A stretch of 64,000 bases of DNA from Nyssa sinensis (taxonomy: Eukaryota > Streptophyta > Magnoliopsida > Cornales > Nyssaceae), in assembly GCA_008638375.1 (NCBI GenBank), contig CM018051.1, positions 40,878,677 through 40,942,676 on the forward strand. Direction: 5' to 3'. Within the stretch, counting starts at the first letter, position 1, and each line of letters begins with the position of its first letter. This document shows, one piece after another, positions 13,168 to 24,949 of this stretch. The translations under genes and the position numbers were made by a program. The notes under the pieces were generated by a model that was not told the DNA's origin, did not search any database, and saw only the letters and a list, made by a program, of their open reading frames with translations.

Positions 13168-13958
13168 TGATGCGAACCCTGCCAAGAAATAACAAGACCC
13201 GACAACGAATAAGAATCCAAGATCGTTCTACAATCAGATCTGAATGGAAGACCTCAGCCCGTTGTTTACGACAAACAAGAACCTCGGTATATATGACCTC
13301 AACCTGTTGTTTAGTGTGAAACAAGAACCTCGGTATAAGGAAGAAGCCACAAACGGTGGTGAAAATCCGTTTGATAATTCGTTGGTGAACGCCACGGAAA
13401 ATTCCGATAAGTTCAGATAGTTCTTCAAAGAACCGCAGAGAAAATGCTCTCTCAATTTACTCCAAAAATTCATCATCTGCCAAATGCGGCTACAAGTTCT
13501 TTTTTTAAACACTCTATGAAACCCTAGAGCCGAATAAGGCCTACATTAAATAAAAGATATGGGCTAAACATTTTCAGGCCCAAAACATCCTAAACTACCG
13601 ACTAAAAGTCAAAAAAGAAATCCATTAATTAAGTTAGAATCTTGCGCAACCAAAAACGTCATCAATGCAAGTACAACAACTTCAAACCCGATGTCAACTT
13701 TGATGTAACCCAAATCTCGAGAAACTCAAAACATGAAAGTTGTATAAAAATTCATTGGCTTTTCATATCATCTTGAATCATCTCAATCGGAACTCGGATG
13801 AGAGAGTTATGTCTAGATTACAAAACGACATTGAAACTGTACGAAAATCACCCAATTAGCGTTTTTGTGCACTTAACTTCTTAGCTCTCAACCTTGTGTT
13901 TGGCCCATATGGAACTTGTAAAGGATCTTTAAGACTCGGTCTACCATGGTGCCCATCA
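13168..13958 (-). mobile_element. LTR copy 2 of the second Gypsy family (791 bp)
   Basis: Full-length copy, TGATGCGAACC to GTGCCCATCA, adjoining the primer-binding site. It is the 5' LTR of the minus-strand derivative with the 12,020 copy. It is directly abutted by copy 3. Confidence 0.85.
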
Positions 13959-14674
13959 TTCTGGATGACAGATCTCGATCCGTTGTTTACAACAAACAAG
14001 AACCTCGGTATATATGACCTCAACCCGTTGTTTAGTACGAAACAAGAACCTCGGTATAAGGAAGACGCCACAAACGGTGGTGGAAATCCGTTTGATAAGT
14101 CGGTGGTGAATGCCATGAGAAATCCTGATAAGTCCAAATAGTTCTTCAAAGAACCGTAGAGAAAATACTCTCACAATTTACTGAATAATCATTTGCCAAA
14201 TGAGGCTACAAGTTCTTTTTTTAAACACTTTATGAAACCCTAGGGCCGAACAAGGCTTACATTAAATAAAAGATATGGGCTAAGAATTTTTAGGCCCAAA
14301 ACATCCTAAACTACAGACTAAAAGTAATAAAAGAAATCCACTAATTAAGTTAGAATTTTGCGCAGCCAAAAACGTCATTAGTGCAGGTACAACAACTTCA
14401 AACCCGATGTCGACCTTGATGCAGCCGGAATATCGAAACAATCGAAACATGAAAGTTGTAGAACTATTCATTGTCTTTTCAAAACATCTTGAATCATCTC
14501 AAGCGGAGCTCGGATGAGAAAGTTATGCCTAGATTACGAAGCGACATTGAAACTGTACAAAAATCACCCAATTAGCGTTTTTGTGCACTTAACTTCTTAG
14601 CTCTCGACCTTGTGTTTGGCCTATCTAAAACTGGTAAAGGATCTTTAAGACTCGGTCTACCATAGTGCCCATCA
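13959..14674 (-). mobile_element. LTR copy 3 of the second Gypsy family (5'-clipped)
   Basis: It is homologous to copies 1 and 2 but begins about 75 bp into the LTR (at the 'ctggatgacagatctcgat' region) directly after copy 2's end. It ends with the same GTGCCCATCA. The head-to-tail abutment suggests unequal recombination. Confidence 0.8.
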
Positions 14675-14739
14675 TGCTTCCGCTGTGCTGGGGTAAAGAA
14701 AAAAACTCAAATTGCAAGCTGCACGCCATTTGTTTCTCT

Positions 14740-15090
14740 TCCTTTTTTTTTGCTAGCCGTTTCTTTTTTCTTTCTTGTTGCACCCTTCAGCCACCATTGT
14801 TGACTTTTTCTCTCTTCTTGCTTTTTTTTTTCCTTTCTTTGCTTCACTTGTGCCATTTTTCTGCTCAATGCCACTTGCTTCTTTTTTTTTATTTCTTTCT
14901 CTGCTTCACTTGCGCCGTTTTTCTGCTCAACGTCGCTTGCTTCTTTTTTTTTTTATTTCTTTCTCTGCTTCACTTGCACCATTTTTCTGCTCAGCGTCGC
15001 TTGCTTCTTTTTTTTTTTTATTTCTTTCTCTGCTTCACTTGCGCCGCTTGTTTTTTTATTTATTTTGTTTTGCCCTAGCCCAGCCAAAAG
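14740..15090 (+). repeat. Pyrimidine-rich ~65-bp minisatellite
   Basis: Four to five tandem units of roughly 62-65 bp contain ctgctcaacgtcgcttgctt, a T run, then atttctttctctgcttcact. T-run length varies between units, shifting the frame. Phe/Leu-rich open frames over it are repeat artefacts. Confidence 0.85.
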
Positions 15091-15197
15091 AAAAAAAGGG
15101 GCATATTCAAGGGTTGCTATTCAAAAAAAAAAAAAAAGAGTACAAAAAAAAAGGAGAGTATTAAAAAAAAAAAAAAAGAAAGAGTTCACCAAACATA

Positions 15198-15199
<2 letters not shown>

Positions 15200-15229
<30 letters not shown>
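15200..15229. repeat. TA microsatellite at the truncated edge of the protease remnant
   Basis: A pure TA run sits exactly where the Gypsy protease coding stops being readable on the minus strand. The reverse transcriptase, RNase H and integrase that should follow are absent. Confidence 0.8.
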
Positions 15230-15230
<1 letters not shown>

Positions 15231-15870
15231 TGTCCCGCCTGCATCGGTACTATATCACACAACACTTCATCTTCGTATTTACCGATTCGAAAGGCAACTA
15301 ACATCTGCTTGTTCACCCTTATCTCACCACTATCATTCAACCATTGCAACTTGTACGGTTTAGGGTGCTTCAACACGGGTAATCCTATTTTTTCCACCAT
15401 AATTGTGCTAGCAACATTAGTACAACTACCACCATCAATAATCACACTACATACCTTGTCCTTGACGTAACACCTAGTGTAAAAGATGTTCTCCCGCTAC
15501 ACTTCATCAACTTCTTTTGCTTACAAGCTCAATGCCCTCCTCACTACCAATGTCAATGCATCAGGCGCTAAATATTCCTCCACAGAAATGTCCTCCAATG
15601 GTGGCATGTCGTCGGTGTCGAAAGCTTCATTGTCGGTCACAATTTCTCCATTGTCTTGCAACACCATGACCTGCTTGTTTGGACATTGACTAGCTATGTG
15701 TCCCTTGCCTTGACATTTAAAACATTTAATGTCATGATTCCTAGAGGTAGAAGTGTTAGTTTTACCTTGAGGAACATGGCTGGTGTGCGCGGTCTTGGGC
15801 TTGTAGTTGGATGCTTGTGACTTGTCTATCTGCTTGGTAGAACTCAGTTTCCAAGAGGTAGAACTGAAAT
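15230..15870 (-). pseudogene. Gypsy gag-protease remnant: zinc knuckle and aspartic protease
   Basis: On the minus strand the gag part has a CX2CX4HX4C knuckle (CFKCQGKGHIASQC) near 15,695-15,740. The retropepsin site IIDGGSCTN follows near 15,420-15,445, with a PYKLQWLNDSGE segment after it. At least two stop codons lie between knuckle and protease (about 15,490-15,520). The reading frame continues upstream across the solo LTR insertion into 19,228-19,399. The element belongs to the plant Gypsy superfamily; lineage was not resolved. Confidence 0.88.
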
Positions 15871-18800
15871 TGTAATATCCCGACCCAGGATACGTCACGT
15901 ATATCGAGGTAGGTTGGTTAACACATGTAACTTGAACGGTAAGATATGTATATCATAGTATTTTCATGGAAATGAATGACTGGAACTGTGAATGATGGAA
16001 ATGAATGATCAAGGCTGGGTAACACCCAAGCCTCATAGGACATTGCATTATATTGCGTGCATGCACGTATTTCCATGCATGCATACGTGAACATAGATTC
16101 ATAGCTCGATTAAAATAAGTGTATGTAAATAGGATTAAAAATGGAATTGTACCCCTACACATGCATGTATATACATGTATAAGAACATGTATTTAATGTG
16201 TATATATATTTATATATACGTATATAATATGATGTATTTATGTATATATGTATATATGCATAAGAAATAAAAGAAAAGAAAAGGAAAAAGGGGAAATTGC
16301 CCTTGGGCAGTATACAGGTAGACTGATTGTGAGGTGTGTGTGTGTGTCGGTTAGGTGAGATATGTGTGTGTGTAATATATATATATATATAATATGATAT
16401 ATATATATATATATGAGTGCAACACAAGTCTCCCAAGCCATTTAATGCAAAGTTTGCATTTGGTAGAGGGAACATTAGGTTTCAGTCAAAGAAAGGGGCC
16501 ATAGAAGGGGGAGTAACCAAGAGAGAGAAAGGGAAAAAGGGAGAGAGGCGATGGAACCCTTTTCTCTATATATGTACATACGGGTGAGAGTTGAAAGGCA
16601 AAAAGAAAACTAAGATTGAGAGAAAGGTTGACAAAGAACTCAGGAGCAGAAATAGGAAAGTTTGGAGGGTCACAGTGGGCTAAATCCGAACACCCAGGTA
16701 AGCAAATTTAATTCTGTTTTTGAGATTTTAAGCATGAAGGTTTGATCTAAACCTAGGGTCTTGATAAGCATGCTTTTAGCTTTTAAATGCAAGAAGAATG
16801 GTAGAAAAAGGTTTAGAAACCATAGAGATATTCCAAGTTGCAGGTTTGATGAATAATCATGGTTTTATGAAAAACTAGGCTCAAACCTTGTTTAAAGTTT
16901 GTAGAAACAACCTATACTAGTGCAGAAACACACTAGGAGAATTTTAGAGCCAAAACAGTGATTAAAACGCCATGAAAATGGAAAATTTCACTTGGCCGGA
17001 GAATCGGCCGGAGACATTTAAACCCTATTTCGTGAAGATGAGGAGGGATTCAATGGAAACCGAGAGTGGATTTGAAATCCTTGGGAATAGGGGAATGAAA
17101 TGGCATTCAAAATGGGGGAAAAAACCACCGAAAAATAAGTGACAGTCGCCGGAGAAGACGACTGTTCACGCTGGAACCCTACCGGAGCAGTGGGGAAGAT
17201 GACCGAAAAATCGTGGGGGCTACCGGGTTAAGTCTAGACCGGATCCGGGTTCAGATCGGGTCGGTACCCGACCGGATATGAATGGGTAAGTGATGCTGTG
17301 TCGTTTTGGGTTTTTTAATTTAAATGGGATTGGGCTTGTTTGGTTACACGGATAGTAAATTGGAATTGGGTTTGGAGTTATCCAAACCAAGGATGGGATA
17401 GGAAATCAAGGTTATTGAAATCCGATTTTTCAAATGAAGTGAACCGTTTGGTTCAGGGGAAGGGTGGACCGGTTTAGGGTTTCTGGTCTTGAACCAACTG
17501 GTTCAGACCGTAGCTTTAGGAAGTTGTAAACCGGCCCCAAATGTTTTGAGAAATTACACTAAGGCCCAAACAGAAAAATTAATTAAATATTAATTTTTAC
17601 AATAATGCCCCTGTTTCAAATATGGGTCAAACGAAGTCCAAACGATACAAATGAATAGTCAAAACCTATTATCTCGGACGTTCTGAGTCCAATGGTGGGA
17701 TCCGTTTTACGAGATGAGACCCCGAAAGATAAAATACGGTAAAAGTGCAAAATGACTATTTTGCCCTTTTTAGTGCAAAAGTCCAAATGGAATTCCGCGA
17801 AAGCCTAAACCGACTTTTTTCGGCATTCCGGACTCAATGGTAAAGTCTAAAATAGTATTTGAAATACTTATGATAGAAAGGCATAAAATTTGATGAATAG
17901 CATTTATTCTGAAACGTATTCACTGATATATAGGGAACTCAAAAGGCAAGGGTATACTCACGGATTTCTGAGATAGAATCATGATAGAGGTAAGTGGATC
18001 ACTTTCTCTTACATGTGGTGTTTCCACAAGCCAAGTTTATTCTTTTATTGCCAAACTTGTACTCTTAAATGTATTGATATCCTTGTGTTCCACATTTCGA
18101 TATTTTCTATCTTGTGGACATATCATTGACTGATATATCATTGTTATCATGTTTCACTGTGCTTTGAAAGCACATATGTTATTGCTATCCACAATATGAT
18201 ATTGTTCTATCTTGTGGACCTTGATTGATTGCTATATCATTGTTTTCATGTTAAACCATGCCTTGAAAGGCCTACTATTGTATCCTCGTTGAATGAATGA
18301 TATTCCATTTTTATACTTTATGGAATTACTATGATCATGACATATTTGTGGACATGGGAGTTGTGCTCAGTCACAACACCCATCTGATGCTATCTGATTG
18401 AATGGGACCTACGGGTCAAGTCCGTGAACGGACAAATGGCAATTTACTGGAATTGACTGGGGGGTATGCCGGGCCCCAAAAGATCGAGGGTCTGCCGAGC
18501 CCTGAAACAGAATAACAGCATCTCTTATGATTGACAGAACTTGATTGTTGAATGGCACTATTCCTTATAATTCTTCAAGTCTCGAAGGACTTGCATTGAT
18601 TGATTTGATTGTGATCGGTTCATTGTGGCAGTACTTCATTGTTGTTATATTTTCATTTTACACGATTACTCCTGATTGTGTATTGTGATTACTTTCCATT
18701 GGCCCTCGTGGCAATCATGTTCACTGGCTATCACAGCATCTCCTTCCTTATGATTGGCTATCATTATCTTATTCATAGATTCACATTGATCATCGATACC

Positions 18801-19227
18801 AGTGTTGGAGATCTGTTTTACTTACTGAGCTTTGTAGCTCATTCCACCCTATTTACCCCCATTTCAGGTGATGACGCTGCGAGACCCCAGTAGGAGTCTG
18901 AGAGCGTAGGGGGACATTTTGAAGTATTGTATCAGTCTATGTTAGTTCTCCCATGTATTCACCACCCCCGGGTGCTGGTTACGTTTTAGTTCTCATTTTG
19001 AATTATGTAGAACTATGTCATGTATTTAATAGACTTCCGCTGTTTAATTTATTTAAAAAGACTTCCGCTGGATTACTGTAATTGATAAAGACTTCCGTTG
19101 TTTATTGTTTAAAATTTTTAGTACATTGTATATTAGTACTATGATACAGGAATCAAAAAAGTAGGGACGGCCTTCGGGTCGGCCCCACGACATGAGATCC
19201 GCATAGGGTGGGTTTCGGGTCGTGACA
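15871..19227 (+). mobile_element. 3.36-kb solo LTR inserted in Gypsy gag, TSD GAAAT
   Basis: TG...CA ends (TGTAATATCCCGACCC to GGGTCGTGACA) are flanked by perfect GAAAT duplications at 15,866-15,870 and 19,228-19,232. The interior has typical LTR parts. TA/GT microsatellites lie near 16,200-16,410. A purine-rich stretch with a TATA-like box is near 16,500-16,575. The segment around 'ttactgagctttgtagctca' near 18,820-18,845 is shared with other LTRs here and probably lies near the RNA 3' end. No retroviral-type coding is present. Confidence 0.9.
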
Positions 19228-19405
19228 GAAATCATGGGCTGCACGTGACCCACCCTTCCTCTTGAGTTGTTGCTCCACTTTGATGGCCATGTGCACCATA
19301 TCTTCCAACTCCACATAATGCTGCATCTCTACCTTATCTTGGATTTCCCAATTTAATCCAAGTAAAAACCTAGCCATTGTAGCCTCTTGATCTTTCTCTA
19401 CATTA
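19228..19405 (-). pseudogene. Upstream part of the same Gypsy gag
   Basis: The minus-strand frame reads KDQEATMARFLLGLNWEIQD and then VELEDMVHMAIKVEQQLKRK, the C-terminal part of the plant retrotransposon gag domain. It joins in frame to SSTSWKL... at 15,865 when one TSD copy is removed. Its N-terminal half is missing: gag abuts the primer-binding site directly, so a deletion removed the leader and gag start. Confidence 0.88.
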
Positions 19406-19417
19406 GCTCTGATACCA
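19406..19417 (-). promoter_or_regulatory. Second tRNA-Met-type primer-binding site
   Basis: gctctgatacca on the plus strand, two bases from the LTR stub at 19,420, matches the site at 13,154. It marks the 5' end of the gag-bearing minus-strand element. Confidence 0.85.
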
Positions 19418-19419
19418 AA

Positions 19420-19550
19420 TGATGCAAACCTCGCCAAGAAATAACAAGACCCGACAACGAATAAGAATCCAAGATCGTTCTACAATCAGATCTGAATGGA
19501 AGACCTCGACCCGTTGTTTACGACAAACAAGAACCTCGGTATATATGACC
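19420..19550 (-). mobile_element. LTR copy 4 of the second Gypsy family (131-bp stub)
   Basis: It starts TGATGCAAACC and follows copies 1 and 2 closely until atatatgacc at 19,550, where unrelated sequence begins. It is the remaining end of the 5' LTR. Confidence 0.85.
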
Positions 19551-20091
19551 CCACCAAGCTTGATTCTTGGAACGTAGACTTGAAGCCACAAGATTGGGGA
19601 TTAAAATAGGCCAAGAACCATGAACTTTCATGAAGGATTGGCCATTAACAAACTGAATATTCAGAACTATCACGAAAACTCAATGAAGCTTTCAAGCTCA
19701 CCTTGACCTCCTAAACCTATGCCAAAACGTTCTTTAAGGTTCTAGAAGATCATAGGGACAAACCACAGGTCAAAAGAACCCTTCAAACTTCATGAAATAG
19801 AGATTTAAAATCTCTGAAATTAGGACAACAGTGACGGGGTGATCGGGGAAGACGATGAACAGTTCGATTCGTCGATCAGGGTCGGGTTTCGGGTTCGGGT
19901 CGGAACCCGCCTAGGTGTAGAACCGAATAAGTGAAGCTATGTTGTTTTGGGCATTTGGTTTTAAGTTAAAATGGGTTTGGCCTGTTGGCAACACGGATGG
20001 GCCCTGATTTAATAACACAGGTAGGATTGGGATATCCTATCCTTGTTTTCCTACCTTGTTCACTATTCGGCATATTAAAAATAAAAAAAAA

Positions 20092-20190
20092 ATGGGGGAG
20101 TCGCAACTCCTTAGGTTCGAACGCCCAACCTCACGCACGTGAGGAACCTAAAGCCCACGTGTGTGCCACTGTGCCACCGTGGCCTTTGTG
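20092..20190 (-). other. tRNA-like module in the truncated LTR (inverted copy)
   Basis: On the minus strand it reads gtggcacagtggcacac followed by gcgttcgaacctaagg, A- and B-box-like. It corresponds in position within the LTR to the module at 40,190-40,285. Confidence 0.45.
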
Positions 20191-21244
20191 TTATAATAGT
20201 AACAGAATATATACATATATATATATATAATTAAATAAAATAATTAAATTAAATTAAATTAACTTAATTATGATAAAATGTTCCGTAGCCGAATAAAATG
20301 AAAAAGAAGTGTATTCTGACTTTCTTCGACGTTCTAAACCCAATGATAAGGTCCATTTTACGAGATAGAATCCCAAAAATTTAGACAAGTAAAAGATGAA
20401 AACTACTATTTTGCCCTTAATGACACAAAACCAGTTAAATGTCAGAGATGAACTATTCTGACTTTCCTTGACAATCCAGACTCTACGGTAGAGTCCATTT
20501 CAGCAAATGAAGTATCAAAAAATATGACACGTAAAAGCGTAAGATTATGAAAACGCCCCTTGGTTTAAAATAAACTATAGGTACGCAAATTTAGATCCAA
20601 AAAAAGCCTAAATTGATTATCTTTGACACTCCGAACCTAATAATGACATCCTTTTGAGAAAAATAAGACCCGATAACAAGCTAAAAAATGACCAATACGT
20701 CTTTAAGACTTAATGAAGCTACCGGAAGAGTGTAATTGGAATAGAAAGAGCTCTAAGTTAACAATTAAATTGTGCAATGCTTTAAACAAGAATGTAACAA
20801 GACTTTGAATTATGATTATAGGGACCTTCGACTAAAGGAAGGATTTTTAAGTATAAGCTTTTAGACTTCAGGTGAGTATTTTATGCCATGTTTAAGGTAG
20901 ATTTTATTATATATAAATATTGAACTCTTTTATGACTTTGATGATAGACGTCTTTCAATTAATATCATTTTGAATGACTTATCGGTACATATTATTATTT
21001 CCTCTATGGCCTTTGATAACAGATATATTGTACCTAGTATATGTTTTGAATGATCCATCGATATCTATATTGTCTTCCTGCATTCAAGAAAATGTTTCGT
21101 TAGATATTCAAAACACTATATGGTTTCTTATCGACCTTTGAATTGTTTTGACTATATACTAGATATAGAACTCTTATTTGGATAATTAAGCTTGTTATTG
21201 ATGATTATTGATTTTGGATACGATTTTGACGTTTTGAATAGAAC

Positions 21245-21551
21245 ACCCTTCTATGATTGGTCATTATTGAATAGATTACGACTTTGTCGAACCCTACCCA
21301 CGGGGTATATTGGTGGTGAGTCGTACAGAACAGCATTATTGAACTAGTTATCGAATATCGATTTCAGTCAGCGAGGTTGTAATTTGCTGGCCATAGAATC
21401 TTCTATGATTGGTCATTATTGAATAGATTGTGACTTTATCGAACCCTAACCACGGGATATATTGGTGGTGAGCAGCACAGAACGGCATTATCAAACTAGT
21501 CTTATCGAATGTTAATCTCAGTCAGTAAGGTTCCAATTTGCTGGCCATAGA
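21245..21551 (+). repeat. ~155-bp tandem duplication
   Basis: The unit from 'cttctatgattggtcattattgaat'-like sequence to 'gctggccatagaa' occurs twice in succession with moderate divergence, just before the GAACTATGA tract. Confidence 0.8.
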
Positions 21552-21559
21552 AGAGGAGT

Positions 21560-21960
21560 TTATTGGTTTGAACTTTTATGACATCGAATATGAACTATGA
21601 TTGAACTTTGAATCATCGAACTAAGAATTATTGAACTATGTTTTTGATTTATCAAACTACGGGTATGATTGAACCATGATAATGACCATTGAACTATGAA
21701 ATTGTTTATCGAACTATGTTATTGAACTATGATTAAGATTGAACCATGATATTGATTTTGAACTATGACTATTGTTATCGAACCATGACTTTGAACTATG
21801 ACCATGATTGAACTGTAATATTGATTATTGTTATGGAATTATGTTATTGAACCATTATTATGATTGAACTATGACTATGATCGAACTATGTTATTGATTA
21901 TTGATTTATGACTATGATTGAACTAAGATCTATTGAAATGAACTATTCTTTGAACTATTG
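21560..21960 (+). repeat. Degenerate GAACTATGATT short-unit tract
   Basis: About 400 bp are built from imperfect copies of an 11-13-bp unit (attgaactatgat). It sits within the truncated LTR and has no coding meaning. Confidence 0.8.
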
Positions 21961-22369
21961 TGTTTTGATATAACCTATTCTAATTCTATATGAGTATAGA
22001 CATTTTAGTATATAACTACATAGTAGTTTTGAAACCCTTAGCATGTTATGAAATTCTCACAGAGTCGTCGATCTCATTACAGATGTTTACCATGTTCTTA
22101 AGTAAGGATTAGACAGACTCGTTTTCAATTGATGCAGACTAGGTGCTTAAAGGATGAAGCGAGTGTCTTTTTATGAGTCCTTGACTGAAGATAGATTATA
22201 TAGTTTTTGATTTATGAATTAAGTTGTGTAATGTTATACTACTCAACACTACATGGTGACATGGAAACTGTATCCCTCAAAAACAATGTTTAATTGATTG
22301 ATCATTGAAAGGCCTTGATGGCCGATCATAGACCCCTAATCCGCATAGGCCGGGTTTTGGGTCATGACA

Positions 22370-23130
22370 TCGCTTATAATTATTGTGGTAATTGGACTTG
22401 ATTGAATGGCTAATGGATATATATATATATATGTATGTATATATATATATATATATTATTCTTATGGCTTTAAATAGGAAATGGAGGTGTGTCGTGGGGT
22501 TTTTATATCTACACTAATATCTTGTGTTCGACTTTCTTTTTATTAACTGCCCTAATTATTATTATTATACCATGTGGAGTGGTGCCACATTTTCTTGATT
22601 TTTATATCTATGCCTATGATTTAGTTGATGTTGTTATTGTGTGCTTGTGATGCATACTGGACATTAGGGATTGTCCTACTGGGACTTGCATTAGATTTTG
22701 CACGTTACTTGCTTATGTATTTTGGGAAACCCTACTGAGTGTTATGACTCACCCTTAATGTTTATGGGAATGGCAGGTATAGGACTGGTGAAGGCTGTTA
22801 AAGCATTGTGGGATGGACTGAAGCCATTGTAGCATTTAATGCATATTGATGTACTTATTCTTTGAAATTATTAAGGGTGCTTGTACCCTTCATAACACTG
22901 ATATATATGTGATGTATATTGGACTATAGAGTCAGCTCTGGACATACCTTGTTACATATTATTGATGGATGTTTGGTATAGACACATTTGATTGCATTCA
23001 ATTTTATTTAATCACGTTACGGGACTTAAACAAGTCTAATCATGAGACCGAATTAGAAATAATTAAGGGAAACCAAAAATAAATAAAAAATGGCCTGTAT
23101 TTTACACTTATAACTAGGTTGGTTAGTCCA
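22370..23130 (+). mobile_element. Probable truncated LTR, no gene
   Basis: It contains a TA/TG microsatellite (about 22,417-22,457). The segment 'ctactgagtgttatgactcaccc ... ggcaggtatagg' near 22,732-22,784 resembles the 3' region of the other LTRs here. Termini were not found. Confidence 0.4.
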
Positions 23131-23149
23131 TATTACCTTTTTTTAGGGT

Positions 23150-23363
23150 TCTAATGACCTCTTAGTCAGGACCTATGGGTCAGAGGAGAATAAGGCTGCT
23201 GATTATAGGCTAGCTGAGGTTGCTAGTTATGGGTTGCCTAAGGTTGCAGATTATGGGCTGCTTGAGGTTGCAGATTATGGGCTGCTTGAGGCTACAGATT
23301 ATGGGTTGCCTGAGGCTACAGATTATGGGCTGGTTGAGGTTGTTAGTTCTGGGCAGCTTAAGG
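23150..23363 (+). repeat. 24-bp tandem repeat with an open 8-residue periodic frame
   Basis: Roughly six 24-bp units around 'gattatgggctgcttgaggt' lie at 23,195-23,345. One frame reads the period DYGLLEVA/DYGLPEAT and stays open from the TAG near 23,146 to a TAA at 23,361-23,363. After that stop the same frame continues as a polar stretch (about 27 codons) to another stop near 23,462. It may be a fragment of a repeat-containing gene or chance. No function is assigned. Confidence 0.6.
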
Positions 23364-24177
23364 TTGTATCCATGCCATAAGAGCCTGCTGACTCTGAACC
23401 AAATTCGTCACAGTCTAATTTAACACCTCAATTTGTTGATCCATCAGACTTCATTTTTTAGTCTAGCCGGTCCTTAAAACATTAATATAGGTTTTTTAGT
23501 TTCATCTATACTCTTATGCTAGCTTTATAAAGTCTTAAAAATGTATTTTTCATTTTTTAGTTTGTTACCATGTCTTATTTTTTTCAAAATGACATCAGCA
23601 TCAGGTTTAGAATGTCGAAGATAATTAATTTAGACATTTCTAAATCTTAATTTTCCTATCTATGACTTATTTAAGTCTAGGGGCATTTTCATAATTTTAT
23701 ACTTCTATGCGGAACCACGTTTGGGTACCTGAGTGCTTAATTTGACCTCATCGTTAGGTTCAGAACATCCAAAAATGTTAAATGTGCCTCGTCCTATATT
23801 TTCCTGGTTTGTTTGGTAGCCCATATAACCCTAAGGGCAGTTTGAGAATTTCACATTTCCAGGTATCTATATTTTTGGTACTTTGTTTGACTAAACGAAC
23901 CCTACTATTGAGTCTAGAACATCGAAAAACGTTAAGATTGGTATTTTCGTAGTCATTGAGTTCAATCGGCAGCTTAATTAATATATTAAGATACAATCAA
24001 AATTATCCCAGTTTGTCAGTTCATATTTCTCAGGGTCTAATTTCTTGAATTGGACTTCTCCATTGAGTCTAGAATGCCCCTAAAATGTTGGGTTAGAATC
24101 TTCTTGCACTTTAATTGGCCTTCATTCAGCTCATTTTAGGCCTAAGGGTATTTTAGTAATTTTTTCTTTCTTAAAAA

Positions 24178-24598
24178 AGGATTTAAATTAATTTTTAATT
24201 AATTTAAAAATATAATTTGAGGAAACTTTGAGGTATTTTCATAATTTTTGTAAACTTTGGGGGCTAAAATTCAATTTTAGGAAAATTATGGAAGAAAATC
24301 GTCTGGTCCAGTCACAAGACAAGTGAACTAGTTTAATTTGGTTAGGAACCAACTGGTCCAACCGGTTTAGTATGTCACCATGATGCAAGCATGAAATCAT
24401 CAACCACTAAACAAAATGATGTCATCTGGTTTTAAATCAGGATCTTTTTTAATGCAAGTTAGCCTAGACACGTCATCTGACTTGACTTGACCCATTGACC
24501 GACCCGATCAAGGGTTGATTGGTCAATCAAAGACCTTATCGGCGCCGATCACCTTCTCCAGCAACGGTTGCCGATGACAGTGGTTTTTTGGCATCTAC
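24178..24598 (+). repeat. Duplicated LTR segment, copy 1
   Basis: It matches 24,950-25,346 in the same order, including 'gggggctaaaat', 'gatgcaagcatga' and 'ttgacccattgaccgacc'. It breaks off right after gcatctac. The copies differ by visible substitutions and small gaps, so the duplication is not very recent. Confidence 0.8.
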
Positions 24599-24949
24599 TC
24601 CAAAGCAAGTTTGTTTCTCATAGAAAGTGCGTATACACTTAAGAGAACGACTTCCTCTTTGAAGAATAATTGAAGAGTAAAGAGGGAAACAAATAAAAAA
24701 GAAAAAAGGGGGTCTGTTCTTCCTCATTGTCCATATATAATTCTGATAAGAGCCCGTTTGCTGAAATAGAAAATTTAGTAAGAAATAGGTTGGAATAAAT
24801 TTCCTATCATCTGTATCCCCTTTCCTTTCGAAATACAAAGATGGGAATCTTTGAAATATTTGTTTGATTGAAAGAGTATTATTCATACAATACCTTATTC
24901 CACTAGAATCCAATGGAATTGCGAAATGAAGATATTTTTATTTTAAATA
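24599..24949 (-). other. Foreign ~350-bp segment between the duplicated blocks (possibly plastid-derived)
   Basis: The sequence is unlike the surrounding LTR. On the minus strand most of a 125-codon open frame runs through it without repeats or known domains. Its base composition and look recall plant chloroplast intergenic DNA, but I could not assign a locus, so this is an impression rather than an identification. A fragment of another repeat is the alternative. Confidence 0.35.

Larger units (their letters stand above)
19551..22369 (+). mobile_element. 5'-truncated LTR of the TGTAATAY...TGACA family
   Basis: The right end (GGCCGGGTTTTGGGTCATGACA) matches the 3' terminus of the solo LTRs, and the interior has the family's landmarks, including a tRNA-like module. 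The expected TGTAATA start is missing at 19,551 and no TSD is visible, so the left part is deleted. It contains two repeat tracts listed separately. Confidence 0.7.

Noticed and set aside
12096..14149. Several 70-97-codon frames on both strands
   Set aside because: The same frames recur in each copy of the ~790-bp LTR and are non-coding repeat shadows.
14665..15164. Phe/Leu-rich open frames of 129-137 codons, membrane-protein-like
   Set aside because: They are produced by a pyrimidine-rich minisatellite with variable T runs; the apparent hydrophobic repeats shift frame between units.
24536..24913. 125-codon minus-strand frame considered as a host gene
   Set aside because: It crosses the junction of the duplicated LTR block and the foreign insert, so it cannot be an original gene.
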